A stretch of 64,000 nt of DNA, taken from NCBI RefSeq assembly GCF_044142105.1, contig NZ_JBGTYM010000002.1, forward strand, positions 186,001-250,000. Direction: 5' to 3'. The first letter of the stretch is position 1. The number at the start of each line of letters is the position of its first letter. Shown piece after piece: positions 1 to 9,659 of the stretch. The notes beneath the pieces are model-generated. The model made no database searches, was not told the DNA's origin, and saw only the letters and a program-made list of their open reading frames with translations. The stretch comes from Pseudogemmobacter sp044142105 (lineage in GTDB: Bacteria > Pseudomonadota > Alphaproteobacteria > Rhodobacterales > Rhodobacteraceae). A program made the position numbers and the translations under genes.

Positions 1-503
1 CTTGGCCTTCCATTGCGGATTGGCCTCGCCGCTGGTGTTGCGGGCGCGGAAATGGGTTTCGATCGCGTCATAACGCACATCACGCAGGCCGACGGCTCCG
101 GCCATGTCCTGCAATTCGCAATCGCCATTGGCCGAGCAGGTCAGGCAATCGAGCGGGTGGTCCGAGATATACAGTTCCATCACGCCGCGACGAAGCGTCT
201 TGAGCTTTCCGGTCTGGGTATGGACCTTGATCCCCGCAGCGACGGGTGTGGTGCAAGAAGCGGGCGTGCCGTTGCGGCCCTCGATTTCCACCAGGCAAAG
301 CCGGCAGGAGCCGAAGGCATCGACCGAATCCGTGGCGCAAAGCTTGGGCACCGAAATGCCCAGCTCGGCCGCCGCGCGCATGATGCTGGTGCCTTCCGGC
401 ACGGTCACGTCGAAGCCGTCGATGGTCAGCGTGACCAGTTGCTTCGATTTCGCGGCGGGGGTCCCGAAGTCGCGGTCGGGGATGATGAAGTCCTTGAAGT
501 CTT

Positions 504-507
<4 letters not shown>
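1..507 (-). CDS. fdsA: NAD-dependent formate dehydrogenase, alpha subunit (N-terminal part, truncated by window edge)
   Basis: This is the catalytic molybdopterin subunit of the soluble NAD-linked formate dehydrogenase, which oxidises formate to CO2 in the cytoplasm. Only the first 169 residues lie in the window. They show an N-terminal [2Fe-2S] ferredoxin-like domain with a C-x11-C-x2-C pattern (CATDSVDAFGSCRLC) and a following Cys, then a His/Cys [4Fe-4S] motif (DHPLDCLTC...CELQ) as in FdsA/NuoG proteins. The molybdenum-binding domain would lie left of position 1. The start ATG at 507 overlaps the fdsB stop (ATGA), so the two are translationally coupled. Subunit identity is firm; the exact family branch is inferred. 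Confidence 0.93.
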
Positions 508-2029
<1,522 letters not shown>

Positions 2030-2030
<1 letters not shown>

Positions 2031-2530
2031 CAGCGGGCCTCCCCGATCAGTTTGTCGAGCGTGGCCGTGTCCAGCCGCGCCACCAGCCGGTCGCCGACCA
2101 GCGCAGCGGGGCCGCAGGCGCAAAGGCCCAGGCAGAAGATCGGCTCCAGCGTCACCGCGCCATCCGCGGTGGTCTCGTGCCAGTCGAGGCCCAGCTTGCG
2201 CTTGGCGTGATCGGCCAGGGCATCGGCGCCCATGGCCTGACAGGCCTCGGCCCGGCAAAGCTTAAGCACGGTGCGCCCGGCGGGCTTTTCGCGGAAATCG
2301 TGGTAGAAGGACATCACGCCATGGGCCTCGGCCCGCGTGATGTTCATCGCCTTTGCGATGATCGGCAGGGCCTCTTGCGGCACATGGCCAAAGGCTTCCT
2401 GAACGTCATGCAGGATCGGCAGGAGCGCCCCTTCGCGGTCGCGATGGACCTCAAGGATCTCATCCAAACGGGATTGCAGGGAGACGGAATCGAGCATGGC
2501 GGCGACCTTTGGCTTGCGTTCCTTCTTCAT
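2030..2530 (-). CDS. fdsG: NAD-dependent formate dehydrogenase, gamma subunit
   Basis: 166 aa NuoE-like [2Fe-2S] subunit, first gene of the fdsGBA operon. A helical N-terminal region (EAFGHVPQEA...ITRAEAHGVMSFY) is followed by a thioredoxin fold with four conserved cysteines, LCRAEAC and CLGLCAC, that bind the cluster. Two starts are possible: ATG 2530 (weak ribosome site) or ATG 2497, which is preceded by AAAGG at good spacing. The longer form is given here. The gene is transcribed from a 95-bp intergenic region that holds a LysR-type palindrome. Order G-B-A with one- to four-base overlaps matches characterised fds operons. Confidence 0.93.
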
Positions 2531-2572
2531 ACTTTCGTTGATAGGGCAATCAAGCGTGGATTGCCGTGTTGC

Positions 2573-2589
2573 GATAGGAAAAACCTATC
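2573..2589 (-). promoter_or_regulatory. LysR-type operator upstream of fdsG
   Basis: A perfect 17-bp palindrome, GATAGG-N5-CCTATC, containing ATAG-N7-CTAT and therefore fitting the T-N11-A LysR box. A further TTGATAGG half site lies at 2538-2545 and its inverted copy CCTATCAA at 2584-2591, so the region looks like a recognition site plus an activation site. It lies about 45 bp upstream of the fdsG start, between the LysR gene and the operon. Binding by the adjacent LysR protein is an inference. Confidence 0.72.
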
Positions 2590-2601
2590 AATTGCCGCGA
2601 T

Positions 2602-2617
2602 GCATACTGTCGTATGC
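2602..2617. promoter_or_regulatory. GCATAC-N4-GTATGC inverted repeat
   Basis: A perfect 6-bp inverted repeat around a 4-base centre, located between the 3' end of the LysR gene and the LysR-type box. It has no T-run, so an intrinsic terminator is unlikely. It could be a second regulatory site or a hairpin at the end of the LysR mRNA. Confidence 0.35.
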
Positions 2618-2625
2618 GACTTTCG

Positions 2626-3507
2626 TCAGGCCTTCTTCCGGCTCGCGGCATCGATAAACGCTGTCAAAACAGGCGTTTGCGGATCACGTCGTGCGGCAAT
2701 CAGGCCCACCTGATGCTCGGCCTCGGGTTCGACGATCGGAATGGCGCAAAGCCGCCCTTCGGGCGCAAAAATCTGCGCAAGTCGCATCGGCACGATGCTG
2801 GCCCATTGGCCGGTCAGCACATGGGCGACAAGTGCAATGGTCGAGTTCGACTCGATCCGCGGCGCGGCGCTTGCTCCGGCTTCGGCGAGATGCTGGTTGA
2901 CGATGCGGCGGTTCTGCATGTCGCTGGTCAGAAGACACAGCGGAAGGGCGGCCACTTCGGCCCAGGTGACGCGCGGATTCGAAGCCAGGGGCGTGCCCGG
3001 CGCGCAGAGCAGGCGATAGAATTCGGTGTAGAGCGGCACGCGCGCGACGCGGCCCAGCGGTTCGTTGTCGAGATAGGTGATGCCGGCATCCAGATCGAAG
3101 GTTTCGATTCCGGCCAGGATTTCGGTCGAGGTACGCGACAGGATCGTCAAGCTGACATTGGGGTGGCGGGCGGCGAAGGGCCCGGTCAGGTCGGCCACCA
3201 TGGGCAAGGCGGTGGGAATGACACCCAGCCGCAGATGCCCGCTCAGCCCCGCGCGCATGCTGCGCATCTCGTCGCGCAGGGCGCGGGTGTCGGCAACGAT
3301 GCGCAGCGCACGGTCCAGAACGCGCTCGCCTTCGGGCGTCAGGCCCTGAAAGCGACTGCCGCGAAAGACCAGTTGTACGCCGAGCTGTTCTTCAAGCTGG
3401 CGGATCGCGCCCGAAAGCGAGGGTTGCGTGACGCCGCAGGTCTCGGCGGCGCGGCCGAAGTGACGCTCGCGCGCGAGGGCGATGAACATTTCCAGCTTGT
3501 CGATCAT
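2626..3507 (-). CDS. fdsR: LysR-family transcriptional regulator of the formate dehydrogenase operon
   Basis: 293 aa from ATG 3507 (MIDKLEMFIALARE). The N-terminal winged helix-turn-helix (FGRAAETCGVTQPSLSGAIRQLE, residues about 18-40) is followed by a linker helix and a periplasmic-binding-protein-like effector domain. It lies directly upstream of, and in the same direction as, fdsGBA, and the intergenic region holds a T-N11-A box. Activation by formate is known for FdsR-type regulators and is inferred here. The upstream in-frame extension to 3681 lacks a family counterpart and crosses the promoter region, so the shorter start is preferred. The symbol is assigned by context. Confidence 0.88.
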   Translation of the reverse strand: MIDKLEMFIALARERHFGRAAETCGVTQPSLSGAIRQLEEQLGVQLVFRGSRFQGLTPEGERVLDRALRIVADTRALRDEMRSMRAGLSGHLRLGVIPTALPMVADLTGPFAARHPNVSLTILSRTSTEILAGIETFDLDAGITYLDNEPLGRVARVPLYTEFYRLLCAPGTPLASNPRVTWAEVAALPLCLLTSDMQNRRIVNQHLAEAGASAAPRIESNSTIALVAHVLTGQWASIVPMRLAQIFAPEGRLCAIPIVEPEAEHQVGLIAARRDPQTPVLTAFIDAASRKKA

Positions 3508-3621
3508 GGGTGCAGGATGAAGCGCGCGGCAGGCGGGGGCAAGGGCGGTGCGACATGCACGATTGCCGGCGCGGCTCTGGCCTCTCTTGTCTGCCCGACC
3601 GGCAGGGCCTAACTCTGGCCC

Positions 3622-4416
3622 ATGCGCCGCTTCATCCCCTTTCTTGCCAAGCCGCCTCTTGTGCCCGTGATCCGCCTGCAAGGCTCGATCGGCATGGGGA
3701 CCCGGTCCCTGTCGGATGCCAGCCTTGCTCCGGTGATCGAACGCGCCTTTTCGCGCGGCAAGCCGGTTGCCATCGCGCTGGCGATCAACTCGCCGGGAGG
3801 GTCGCCCGCGCAGTCAAGCCTGATCGCCGCCCGTATCCGGCGCCTTGCGGACGAGAAGAAGATCCCTGTCCATGCCTTTGTCGAGGATGTCGCCGCTTCG
3901 GGCGGCTACTGGCTTGCCACGGCGGCCGACCAGATCTGGGCCGACGAAAGCTCGATCCTGGGCTCGATCGGCGTGATCTCGGCCGGGTTCGGCTTTCCAG
4001 AGGCGCTGGCCAGGCTGGGGGTGGAACGGCGGGTGCAGACGGCGGGACATTCGAAAAGCCTGGCCGATCCGTTCCGCCCGCAGACCGAGGCCGATGTCGC
4101 CCGTATCCGCGCGCTGATCGAGCCGCTGCACCAGATCTTCATCGCCCAGGTGCGGGCGCGGCGCGGCGGCAGGCTGGACGAGTCAGCCGATCTGTTCAAC
4201 GCCGATATCTGGTTGGGGCAAAGGGCGGTCGCGCTGGGACTGGCCGACGGCATCGCCCATCTGAAACCCAAGATGCAAGCGCTTTACGGCGAAAAGGTGC
4301 GGCTGGTGCCGCATGGCCAGCGCCGGGGTCTTCTGCAACGCTTCGGGCTTTCGCTGGTGGACAGCGGGCTTGCGGCGGTGGAAGATCGGGCGCTCTGGGC
4401 GCAATACGGGCTGTGA
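3622..4416 (+). CDS. S49-family peptidase (SppA/SohB-like)
   Basis: 264 aa. The ClpP-like fold of signal-peptide peptidase A is visible: INSPGG oxyanion segment (residues 55-60), nucleophile Ser93 in VAASGGYW, and general base Lys145 in HSKSLADPF. The Ser-Lys spacing of 52 residues matches short SppA proteins. It is the short single-domain form, without an obvious N-terminal membrane anchor beyond a weak hydrophobic stretch, so membrane association is uncertain. It is followed after one base by a zinc-ribbon microprotein and then an SDR gene, probably one transcript. Role by family: degradation of remnant signal peptides or other membrane peptides. Confidence 0.88.
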   Translation: MRRFIPFLAKPPLVPVIRLQGSIGMGTRSLSDASLAPVIERAFSRGKPVAIALAINSPGGSPAQSSLIAARIRRLADEKKIPVHAFVEDVAASGGYWLATAADQIWADESSILGSIGVISAGFGFPEALARLGVERRVQTAGHSKSLADPFRPQTEADVARIRALIEPLHQIFIAQVRARRGGRLDESADLFNADIWLGQRAVALGLADGIAHLKPKMQALYGEKVRLVPHGQRRGLLQRFGLSLVDSGLAAVEDRALWAQYGL

Positions 4417-4417
4417 G

Positions 4418-4591
4418 ATGCTGGTCAAGATCATCCTGCTGTTTCTCCTTGCCATGGGTCTGGTTGGCATGATCGGCAAGCTCTTCTTTCCTGGCTCTGG
4501 CCCGGTGCTCCGGCGCCGGTCGGCCTATTGCCCTGATTGCGGGCGACCGCGCATCGGCAAGGGCCCCTGCGCCTGCGGCAAGCGCACATGA
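4418..4591 (+). CDS. Small membrane-anchored zinc-ribbon protein
   Basis: 57 aa, too short for many annotation pipelines. One transmembrane helix (residues about 3-24) is followed by a basic linker and four cysteines arranged C-x2-C (YCPDCGRP) and C-x-C (CACGK), a probable zinc ribbon facing the cytoplasm. The start ATG 4418 sits one base after the S49 peptidase stop, and its stop overlaps the next start as ATGA, so all three genes are translationally coupled. The function is unknown; an accessory role for the peptidase or for the downstream reductase is only a context guess. Confidence 0.7.
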   Translation: MLVKIILLFLLAMGLVGMIGKLFFPGSGPVLRRRSAYCPDCGRPRIGKGPCACGKRT

Positions 4592-5361
4592 GCGCGCTGG
4601 TCACCGGGGCCGCCCGCCGGCTGGGACGCGCCATGGCTTTGTACCTGGCCGGTCGCGGCCATGATGTCGCCCTGCATTTCGCCACCTCGCAGGATGAGGC
4701 CGAAGCGGTTGCCGCCGAAATCCGCGCGCTTGGGCGACGGGCGGCGGTGCTGAAGGCCGATCTTCTGGATGAGGCGCAGGTGGAAACGCTTGTGCCCCGC
4801 GCCGCAGATGCCCTGGGTCCGCTGACGGTTCTGGTGAACAATGCCTCGATCTTCGATTATGACCGGATCGACTCGGCCACCCGCAAGGGATGGGACCGCC
4901 ACATGGAATCGAACCTGCGCGCACCCTATGTGCTGACCCAGGGCTTCGCCCGCCAATGCCCCGCAGCCGAACCTGACGCGACCGACGAACCGCTTGCCAA
5001 GGGCCTGATCGTCAACATGATCGACCAGCGGGTCTGGAAGCCAACGCCGGAATTCTCGACCTATACGATTGCCAAGATGGGCCTTTGGGCGCTGACCCGC
5101 ACGGCGGCTCAGGGGCTGGCGCCGCATATCCGGGTCAATGCCATCGGTCCGGGCCCGACCCTGCGTGGGGCACGGCAGAGCGAGCAGCATTTCACCCGAC
5201 AGCGCGCGGCTACGCCTCTCGGCCGCGGCGCTAACCTTGGCGATGTGACTGCGGCGCTTGGGTTCTTTCTCGACAGCCCCTCGGTGACCGGCCAGATGAT
5301 TGCGGTCGATGGCGGTCAGCACCTGGCCTGGCAGACGCCTGACGTGCTGGGTGTCGAATGA
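4588..5361 (+). CDS. SDR-family oxidoreductase, pteridine-reductase (FolM/PTR1)-like
   Basis: 257 aa from ATG 4588. The NAD(P) motif reads TGAARRLG rather than TGxxxGxG, the form characteristic of PTR1/FolM pteridine reductases, and the NNAS motif and active-site D...Y-T-I-A-K (TYTIAKMGLWALTR) are intact. C-terminal MIAVDGGQHLAW is typical of the family. Likely reaction: NADPH-dependent reduction of dihydrobiopterin, dihydromonapterin or dihydrofolate. No other folate gene is in view, so the substrate is inferred from the motif only. Translationally coupled to the preceding microprotein. Confidence 0.8.
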   Translation: MSALVTGAARRLGRAMALYLAGRGHDVALHFATSQDEAEAVAAEIRALGRRAAVLKADLLDEAQVETLVPRAADALGPLTVLVNNASIFDYDRIDSATRKGWDRHMESNLRAPYVLTQGFARQCPAAEPDATDEPLAKGLIVNMIDQRVWKPTPEFSTYTIAKMGLWALTRTAAQGLAPHIRVNAIGPGPTLRGARQSEQHFTRQRAATPLGRGANLGDVTAALGFFLDSPSVTGQMIAVDGGQHLAWQTPDVLGVE

Positions 5362-5660
5362 CCGGAGGGAAAGTTGTCCACTTTCCGCGCGGCCTTCACC
5401 AATGCGTTACAAAAAGGCCTTGAAAGTCAAGAGTTTGCCAGTTGAAGAATTATCCTTTCCTTTTATTTCAACGGCTTATTTTTCTGCCTATTTTTTAGAC
5501 AACTCTCCGAAACCGCCCCAAAACAACGAAAATCGGGCCTTCCCGAAATCTTCTCCGCAATCTTATCCACAGAAACCGTGGACAGCTTTGCCCTTGCTCC
5601 CGGGTTGCGTTCGGTGCAGCGAAAGCCAAGAATCGCCAGATCGGGAATGGGTCTTTTCGC
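5362..5660. other. AT-rich intergenic region with one consensus DnaA-box-like 9-mer
   Basis: 299 bp without a credible gene. The stretch 5435-5530 is strikingly AT-rich for this chromosome (runs such as CTATTTTTTAG). At 5564-5572 there is an exact TTATCCACA, the consensus DnaA box; its core TCCAC is repeated inverted as GTGGA at 5578-5582, so a small hairpin is possible. The region presumably holds the uvrC promoter. A single box without hemE/parAB/dnaA neighbours does not support an origin. Confidence 0.4.
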
Positions 5661-7514
5661 ATGACGGACACAGCGCGCAACGGGCATGAGGTGATTGGCG
5701 GCTACCTGCGCCATCTCGACGGCTCGCCCGGCGTCTACCGCATGTTGAACGCAGCGTCCGAGGTGCTTTATGTCGGCAAGGCGCGCAACCTGAAGGCGCG
5801 TGTGTCGAATTATGCGCGTCCCTCGGGTCATTCGGCACGGATCGCGCGGATGATCCATGAAACCGCGAGCATGATGTTCCTCTCGACCCGGACCGAGGTC
5901 GAGGCGCTTTTGCTGGAACAGAACCTGATCAAGCAGTTGAAGCCGCGCTACAACGTGCTGATGCGGGACGACAAGTCCTTCCCGAACATCCTGATCGCCA
6001 AGCACCATGTCTTCCCCCAGATCAAGAAGCATCGCGGCGCGAAGAAAGAGAAGGGCAGTTACTACGGCCCCTTTGCCAGCGCGGGGGCGGTGAACCGGAC
6101 GCTGAACCAGCTGCAGAAGGTCTTTCTTTTGCGCAATTGTTCGGACGCCATGTTCGAAAGCCGCACCCGGCCCTGCCTGCAATTCCAGATCAAGCGCTGT
6201 GCCGCGCCCTGCGTGGGCCGGGTGCGCGAGGCGGAATATGCAGCCCTGGTCTCGGATGCCGAGCGGTTCCTGCAGGGTAAGTCGACCAGCGTTCAGGCCG
6301 ATCTGGCCAAGGCCATGGCCGAAGCCAGCGAAGCGATGGAATTCGAGCGCGCCGCCGCCCTGCGCGACCGGATCAAGGCGCTGACGGCGGTGCAGACCGC
6401 GCAGGGCATCAACCCGCGGGGCGTGGCCGAGGCCGATGTGGTCGCTCTGCATCTGGAGCATGGGCAGGCCTGCGTGCAGGTCTTCTTCATCCGAGCCAAT
6501 CAAAGCTGGGGCAACCGTGACTTCTATCCGCGCACCGGCTCGGGTGCCGAGGCGCCAGAAATCCTCGAGGCCTTCCTGACCCAGTTCTACGACGACAAGG
6601 ATCCGCCGCGACTGATCCTTCTGTCGCATCCGGTGGAAAACCCCGATCTGGTGGCCGAGGCGCTGTCGGCGCGGGCGGGGCGCAAGGTGGAACTGGCGGT
6701 GCCGCTGCGGGGCGAGAAGGCCGAGCTGGTGGAAAACGCCGCCCGCAACGCCCGAGAAAGCCTGGCCTTGCGGATGGCGGAAACCTCGACCCAGGCCAAG
6801 CTGCTGGCCGGTCTGGCCGAGGCCTTCGATCTCGACGGCCCGCCCCAACGGATCGAGGTCTATGACAACGCGCATATTCAGGGGTCCGACCCGGTCGGCG
6901 GCATGATTGTGGCGGGACCCGAGGGATTCCTCAAATCGCAATATCGCAAGTTCAACATCCGCTCCGAGGCAGGCGCGAACAGCGACGATTTCGGCATGAT
7001 GCGCGAAGTTCTGATGCGCCGCTTCGACCGGCTCTTGAAGGAGGACCCGGACCGGCAGGGTGACACCTGGCCCGACCTTCTGCTGATCGACGGCGGCGCG
7101 GGGCAGGTTTCGGCGGTTGCGGGAATCCTGGCCGAGATGGGGGTCGAGGATGTGCCGGTGGTGGGCGTGGCCAAGGGGATCGACCGCGACGCGGGGAAAG
7201 AAGAATTCCACCGCCCTGGCGAAAGGCCCTTCGCGCTCCAGCGCAACGATCCGGTTCTGTATTTCGTGCAGCGCCTGCGCGACGAAGCGCATCGCTGGGC
7301 CAATGGCGCGCACCGTGCCAAACGCGCCAAGGCGGTTTCCGCCACACCTTTGGACGACATTCCGGGCGTGGGCGCGGCGCGCAAACGCGCGCTTCTGGCG
7401 CATTTCGGCAGCGCGAAGGCGGTCAGCCGCGCGGCCCTGCCGGATCTGATGGCGGTGGACGGGATTTCCGAGGCCATGGCAGAAACCGTCTACAATTATT
7501 TTCACCGTGACTAG
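5661..7514 (+). CDS. uvrC: Excinuclease ABC subunit C
   Basis: 617 aa, normal length. UvrC makes both incisions around bulky DNA lesions in nucleotide excision repair. The N-terminal GIY-YIG nuclease domain starts at residue about 18 (GVYRML...VLYVGKA), followed by the Cys-containing segment (CLQFQIKRCAAPC), the UVR UvrB-binding helix pair (MEFERAAALRDRIKAL), the RNase H-like nuclease domain (IEVYDNAHIQGSDPVGGMIV; DLLLIDGG) and C-terminal tandem helix-hairpin-helix motifs (IPGVGAARKRALL, VDGISEAMAE). Start ATG 5661. It stands alone after an AT-rich intergenic region. Confidence 0.97.
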   Translation: MTDTARNGHEVIGGYLRHLDGSPGVYRMLNAASEVLYVGKARNLKARVSNYARPSGHSARIARMIHETASMMFLSTRTEVEALLLEQNLIKQLKPRYNVLMRDDKSFPNILIAKHHVFPQIKKHRGAKKEKGSYYGPFASAGAVNRTLNQLQKVFLLRNCSDAMFESRTRPCLQFQIKRCAAPCVGRVREAEYAALVSDAERFLQGKSTSVQADLAKAMAEASEAMEFERAAALRDRIKALTAVQTAQGINPRGVAEADVVALHLEHGQACVQVFFIRANQSWGNRDFYPRTGSGAEAPEILEAFLTQFYDDKDPPRLILLSHPVENPDLVAEALSARAGRKVELAVPLRGEKAELVENAARNARESLALRMAETSTQAKLLAGLAEAFDLDGPPQRIEVYDNAHIQGSDPVGGMIVAGPEGFLKSQYRKFNIRSEAGANSDDFGMMREVLMRRFDRLLKEDPDRQGDTWPDLLLIDGGAGQVSAVAGILAEMGVEDVPVVGVAKGIDRDAGKEEFHRPGERPFALQRNDPVLYFVQRLRDEAHRWANGAHRAKRAKAVSATPLDDIPGVGAARKRALLAHFGSAKAVSRAALPDLMAVDGISEAMAETVYNYFHRD

Positions 7515-7530
7515 GCCGTGAGCCACGGCC
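7514..7530. terminator. Hairpin immediately after uvrC
   Basis: A 7-bp perfect stem GGCCGTG/CACGGCC with a 3-base loop, starting at the last base of the uvrC stop codon. No U-tract follows, so it may be a weak terminator or an RNA 3'-end stabiliser. Confidence 0.35.
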
Positions 7531-7590
7531 CGTAAGCATTCGGTAAAGGTCTTGCGGCAGAAAGACCCTGTCCAATCAGGCAGGGCCGCG

Positions 7591-8901
7591 ATGCACAGTT
7601 CCAAGCCGAAGACCTCGCATGTCGCCGAATCCGGAGAAATGACCTTCGGCTTTGACGAACTGATCTATTCCCGCACCGATGAACGCGGGGTGATCATTTC
7701 GGCGAACCCGGTTTTTCAGCGTATGGCCGGGATCGACTGGCGTCAGCTCGTCGGCTCGCCGCATCGCGTCATCCGCCACCCCGAAATGCCCAAGGGCTTT
7801 TTCCACCTGTTCTGGCGACTGCTGAAACAGGGCGAACCGGCCGTTGGTTATGTGCGCAACCGCCATTCAAGCGGCGGCTATTACTGGGTGCTGGCGGCGG
7901 CGGTTCCCTGCAAAGGCGGCTATTTCTCGGTTCGGCTGCGGCCAAACGGTGCGCTGTTCGATACGATACGCAACGAATATGTCGCGCATACCGCCCGCGA
8001 AAGGGCGGAAGGGCTGACACCCGAGGCATCAGAGGCAGCACTGCTCGCCACGCTGGCCCGACTTGGCTATGGCAGCTATGACGCCTTCGCTGCCGATGCG
8101 CTGGCGCGCGAAATTCACCAGCGCGACCAGGCTCTGGGCCGACGCGCGGATTCGCAGACCCAGGCGCTGGCGTCCCTGCTTGCCTTGTTGCAGGAAACGC
8201 TGGACGAACAGTCGCGTCTGGTGGCGCAATTCGCCGATCTGGTGCTGTTGCCCGTCAACATGCGGCTGGTGGCCGCACGGCTTGAACCGCAGGGCGGCCC
8301 GATCAGCCAGATTTCGGTCAATTACAAGATCGCTTCGGAAGAGATTTCCAGTCGCCTGTCGGGCATCGTCTCGGGAAAGGGCAATATTTGCGGCAAGATG
8401 GCCCAGGCCGTGCGCATCAGCCTGATCCTCACGGCCTGCGCCCGTCTGCAAGGCGAACTCGTCTTGTCCTATGACCGCATTGATCCCGAATACCAGGGGA
8501 CCGAGCGGCGGATCGATCGCGAGAAGATGGTGGAGGTCCGCCAGGATTGCCTGATCCGTGCCCAGGCGGCGCTGCGCGAGGCCGAAGGTCTGGCCGCCAG
8601 CCTGAACGAAGCCTCGGTCGACCTGCGGCGCATGATCCTGGGTCTCGACACGATCCGCATTCTCGCCCGGGTGGAAAGCCGGAAATCGGCAGAAAGTCAG
8701 GCGACGCTGACCGCGACCATCGATCGGATCGACGAAGTGCAGGGCTCGATCTCCGACAGTCTCAAGCGGATGATGGAACAGACCTTCGCCATCACGGCAA
8801 CCCTGGTCGGGCTGCGTCGTGGCAGCGCCGGTGAAAGTGGCGCATCGCCCACGGACAGCGGCCCTGACGGCAATAATCGGTCGGCCGTCGCCGCGAAATG
8901 A
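7591..8901 (+). CDS. PAS-domain sensory protein (Aer-like PAS, no MCP signalling domain)
   Basis: 436 aa from ATG 7591. Residues about 20-125 form a PAS domain of the type found in the Aer aerotaxis receptor and related proteins (YSRTDERGVIISANPVF...HRVIRHPEMPKGFFHLFW...GYVRNRHSSGGYYWVLA). The rest is predicted helical, with no HAMP, kinase or conserved MCP hairpin motif and no membrane segment, so it is probably a soluble redox or ligand sensor that signals through helix contacts. The partner is unknown. It is followed by a decayed copy of its own C-terminal region (9205-9505). Confidence 0.72.
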   Translation: MHSSKPKTSHVAESGEMTFGFDELIYSRTDERGVIISANPVFQRMAGIDWRQLVGSPHRVIRHPEMPKGFFHLFWRLLKQGEPAVGYVRNRHSSGGYYWVLAAAVPCKGGYFSVRLRPNGALFDTIRNEYVAHTARERAEGLTPEASEAALLATLARLGYGSYDAFAADALAREIHQRDQALGRRADSQTQALASLLALLQETLDEQSRLVAQFADLVLLPVNMRLVAARLEPQGGPISQISVNYKIASEEISSRLSGIVSGKGNICGKMAQAVRISLILTACARLQGELVLSYDRIDPEYQGTERRIDREKMVEVRQDCLIRAQAALREAEGLAASLNEASVDLRRMILGLDTIRILARVESRKSAESQATLTATIDRIDEVQGSISDSLKRMMEQTFAITATLVGLRRGSAGESGASPTDSGPDGNNRSAVAAK

Positions 8902-9204
8902 TCGGGACGCGCCCGCTGTCGGCAAAGTCGAGAACAGCCGCAAGCGGCGCGACTCCTCCTGGATTTTGCCTGCGCTATCCCCTGTGAAGCCCGCTGTTTC
9001 AGGCCCGCTTTCGGCCTTCGACCTCGCAAGGCGCCAGGATCGAGGTCGAACATGCGGAAACCTGGCCCGCGAATAGCCTGAAGGGCCGACATCCGAGGCA
9101 TCCGCTGTCCTCCTGCTGGTGCGGCTGGGTTCTGGCCGTCTCGGGGATTTTGCGGCTTGCACATGGTCTTCCGACCTGCGCCTCGGCAACGAAAAGCCCG
9201 GTCA
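8902..9204. other. Non-coding stretch upstream of the pseudogene remnant
   Basis: About 300 bp with no credible gene, no recognisable promoter and no strong hairpin. It may represent further decayed parts of the duplicated PAS-protein gene, but I cannot align it to the intact copy. Confidence 0.4.
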
Positions 9205-9505
9205 TGTCTTCGGGATCGCTGCGACGATGAGAGCTGGGGCGGCATCGAGCGCCGGACAGAACGGAAGCAGCTTGGGGATGCCATGGGCCGTTCGTCCCTC
9301 GGCGCGATTGGCCCAGCAAGAGGCCACGACGCTGGCCGGAAGTTTGACCGAAACCCCGTTCGATGGCAGCGCATGGAACGAGATCTGATTCGCATGCTTG
9401 CGCGGCAAGGGTCGCAAATCGGTCGAAAGCCAGGCTGTACTGACCGCGACCTTTGACCGGATCGGCTTGCTTCAGGGCGCGCTTCGTGGCTGCCTCGCGC
9501 GCGGC
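9205..9505 (+). pseudogene. Decayed paralogue of the upstream PAS-domain protein (C-terminal fragment)
   Basis: Translation in shifting frames reproduces the intact gene's C-terminal third: DRCDDESWGGIERRTERKQL against DRIDPEYQGTERRIDREKM, then EATTLAGSLTETPFD against EAEGLAASLNEASVD, then RMERDLIRMLAR against RMILGLDTIRILAR, then RKSVESQAVLTATFDRI against RKSAESQATLTATIDRI. At least three frame changes separate these blocks, and stop codons interrupt each frame. The matching portion of the intact gene is about 8467-8770. The homology fades at both ends. This is a tandem-duplicate remnant rather than a gene. Confidence 0.82.
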
Positions 9506-9581
9506 CCTGTGCCGAGGCAGCGTTGTGGAAAACCTGCATGGGCCGAAACCATCATGTCGACCGGTGGAGGTGCGCCGAAAG

Positions 9582-9603
9582 CCGCGGCCTTGAGGGGCCG
9601 CGG
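9582..9603. other. Strong GC hairpin upstream of pgsA
   Basis: An 8-bp perfect stem CCGCGGCC/GGCCGCGG with a 6-base loop, about 57 bp before the pgsA start. No U-tract follows. It could be an end-of-transcript structure or lie in the pgsA leader. Confidence 0.3.
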
Positions 9604-9659
9604 TGCTGCGTCAACTTCGCCCCCTTTCGCCGCCTTGGACCTTGGGCTACCAATGGGCC

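Noticed and set aside
5362..5660. Replication origin (DnaA box plus AT-rich DNA)
   Set aside because: Only one consensus box, and no dnaA, hemE, parAB or other origin markers nearby.
5463..7604. 713-aa open frame on the minus strand
   Set aside because: It is fully antisense to uvrC and shows no motif; a GC-driven shadow.
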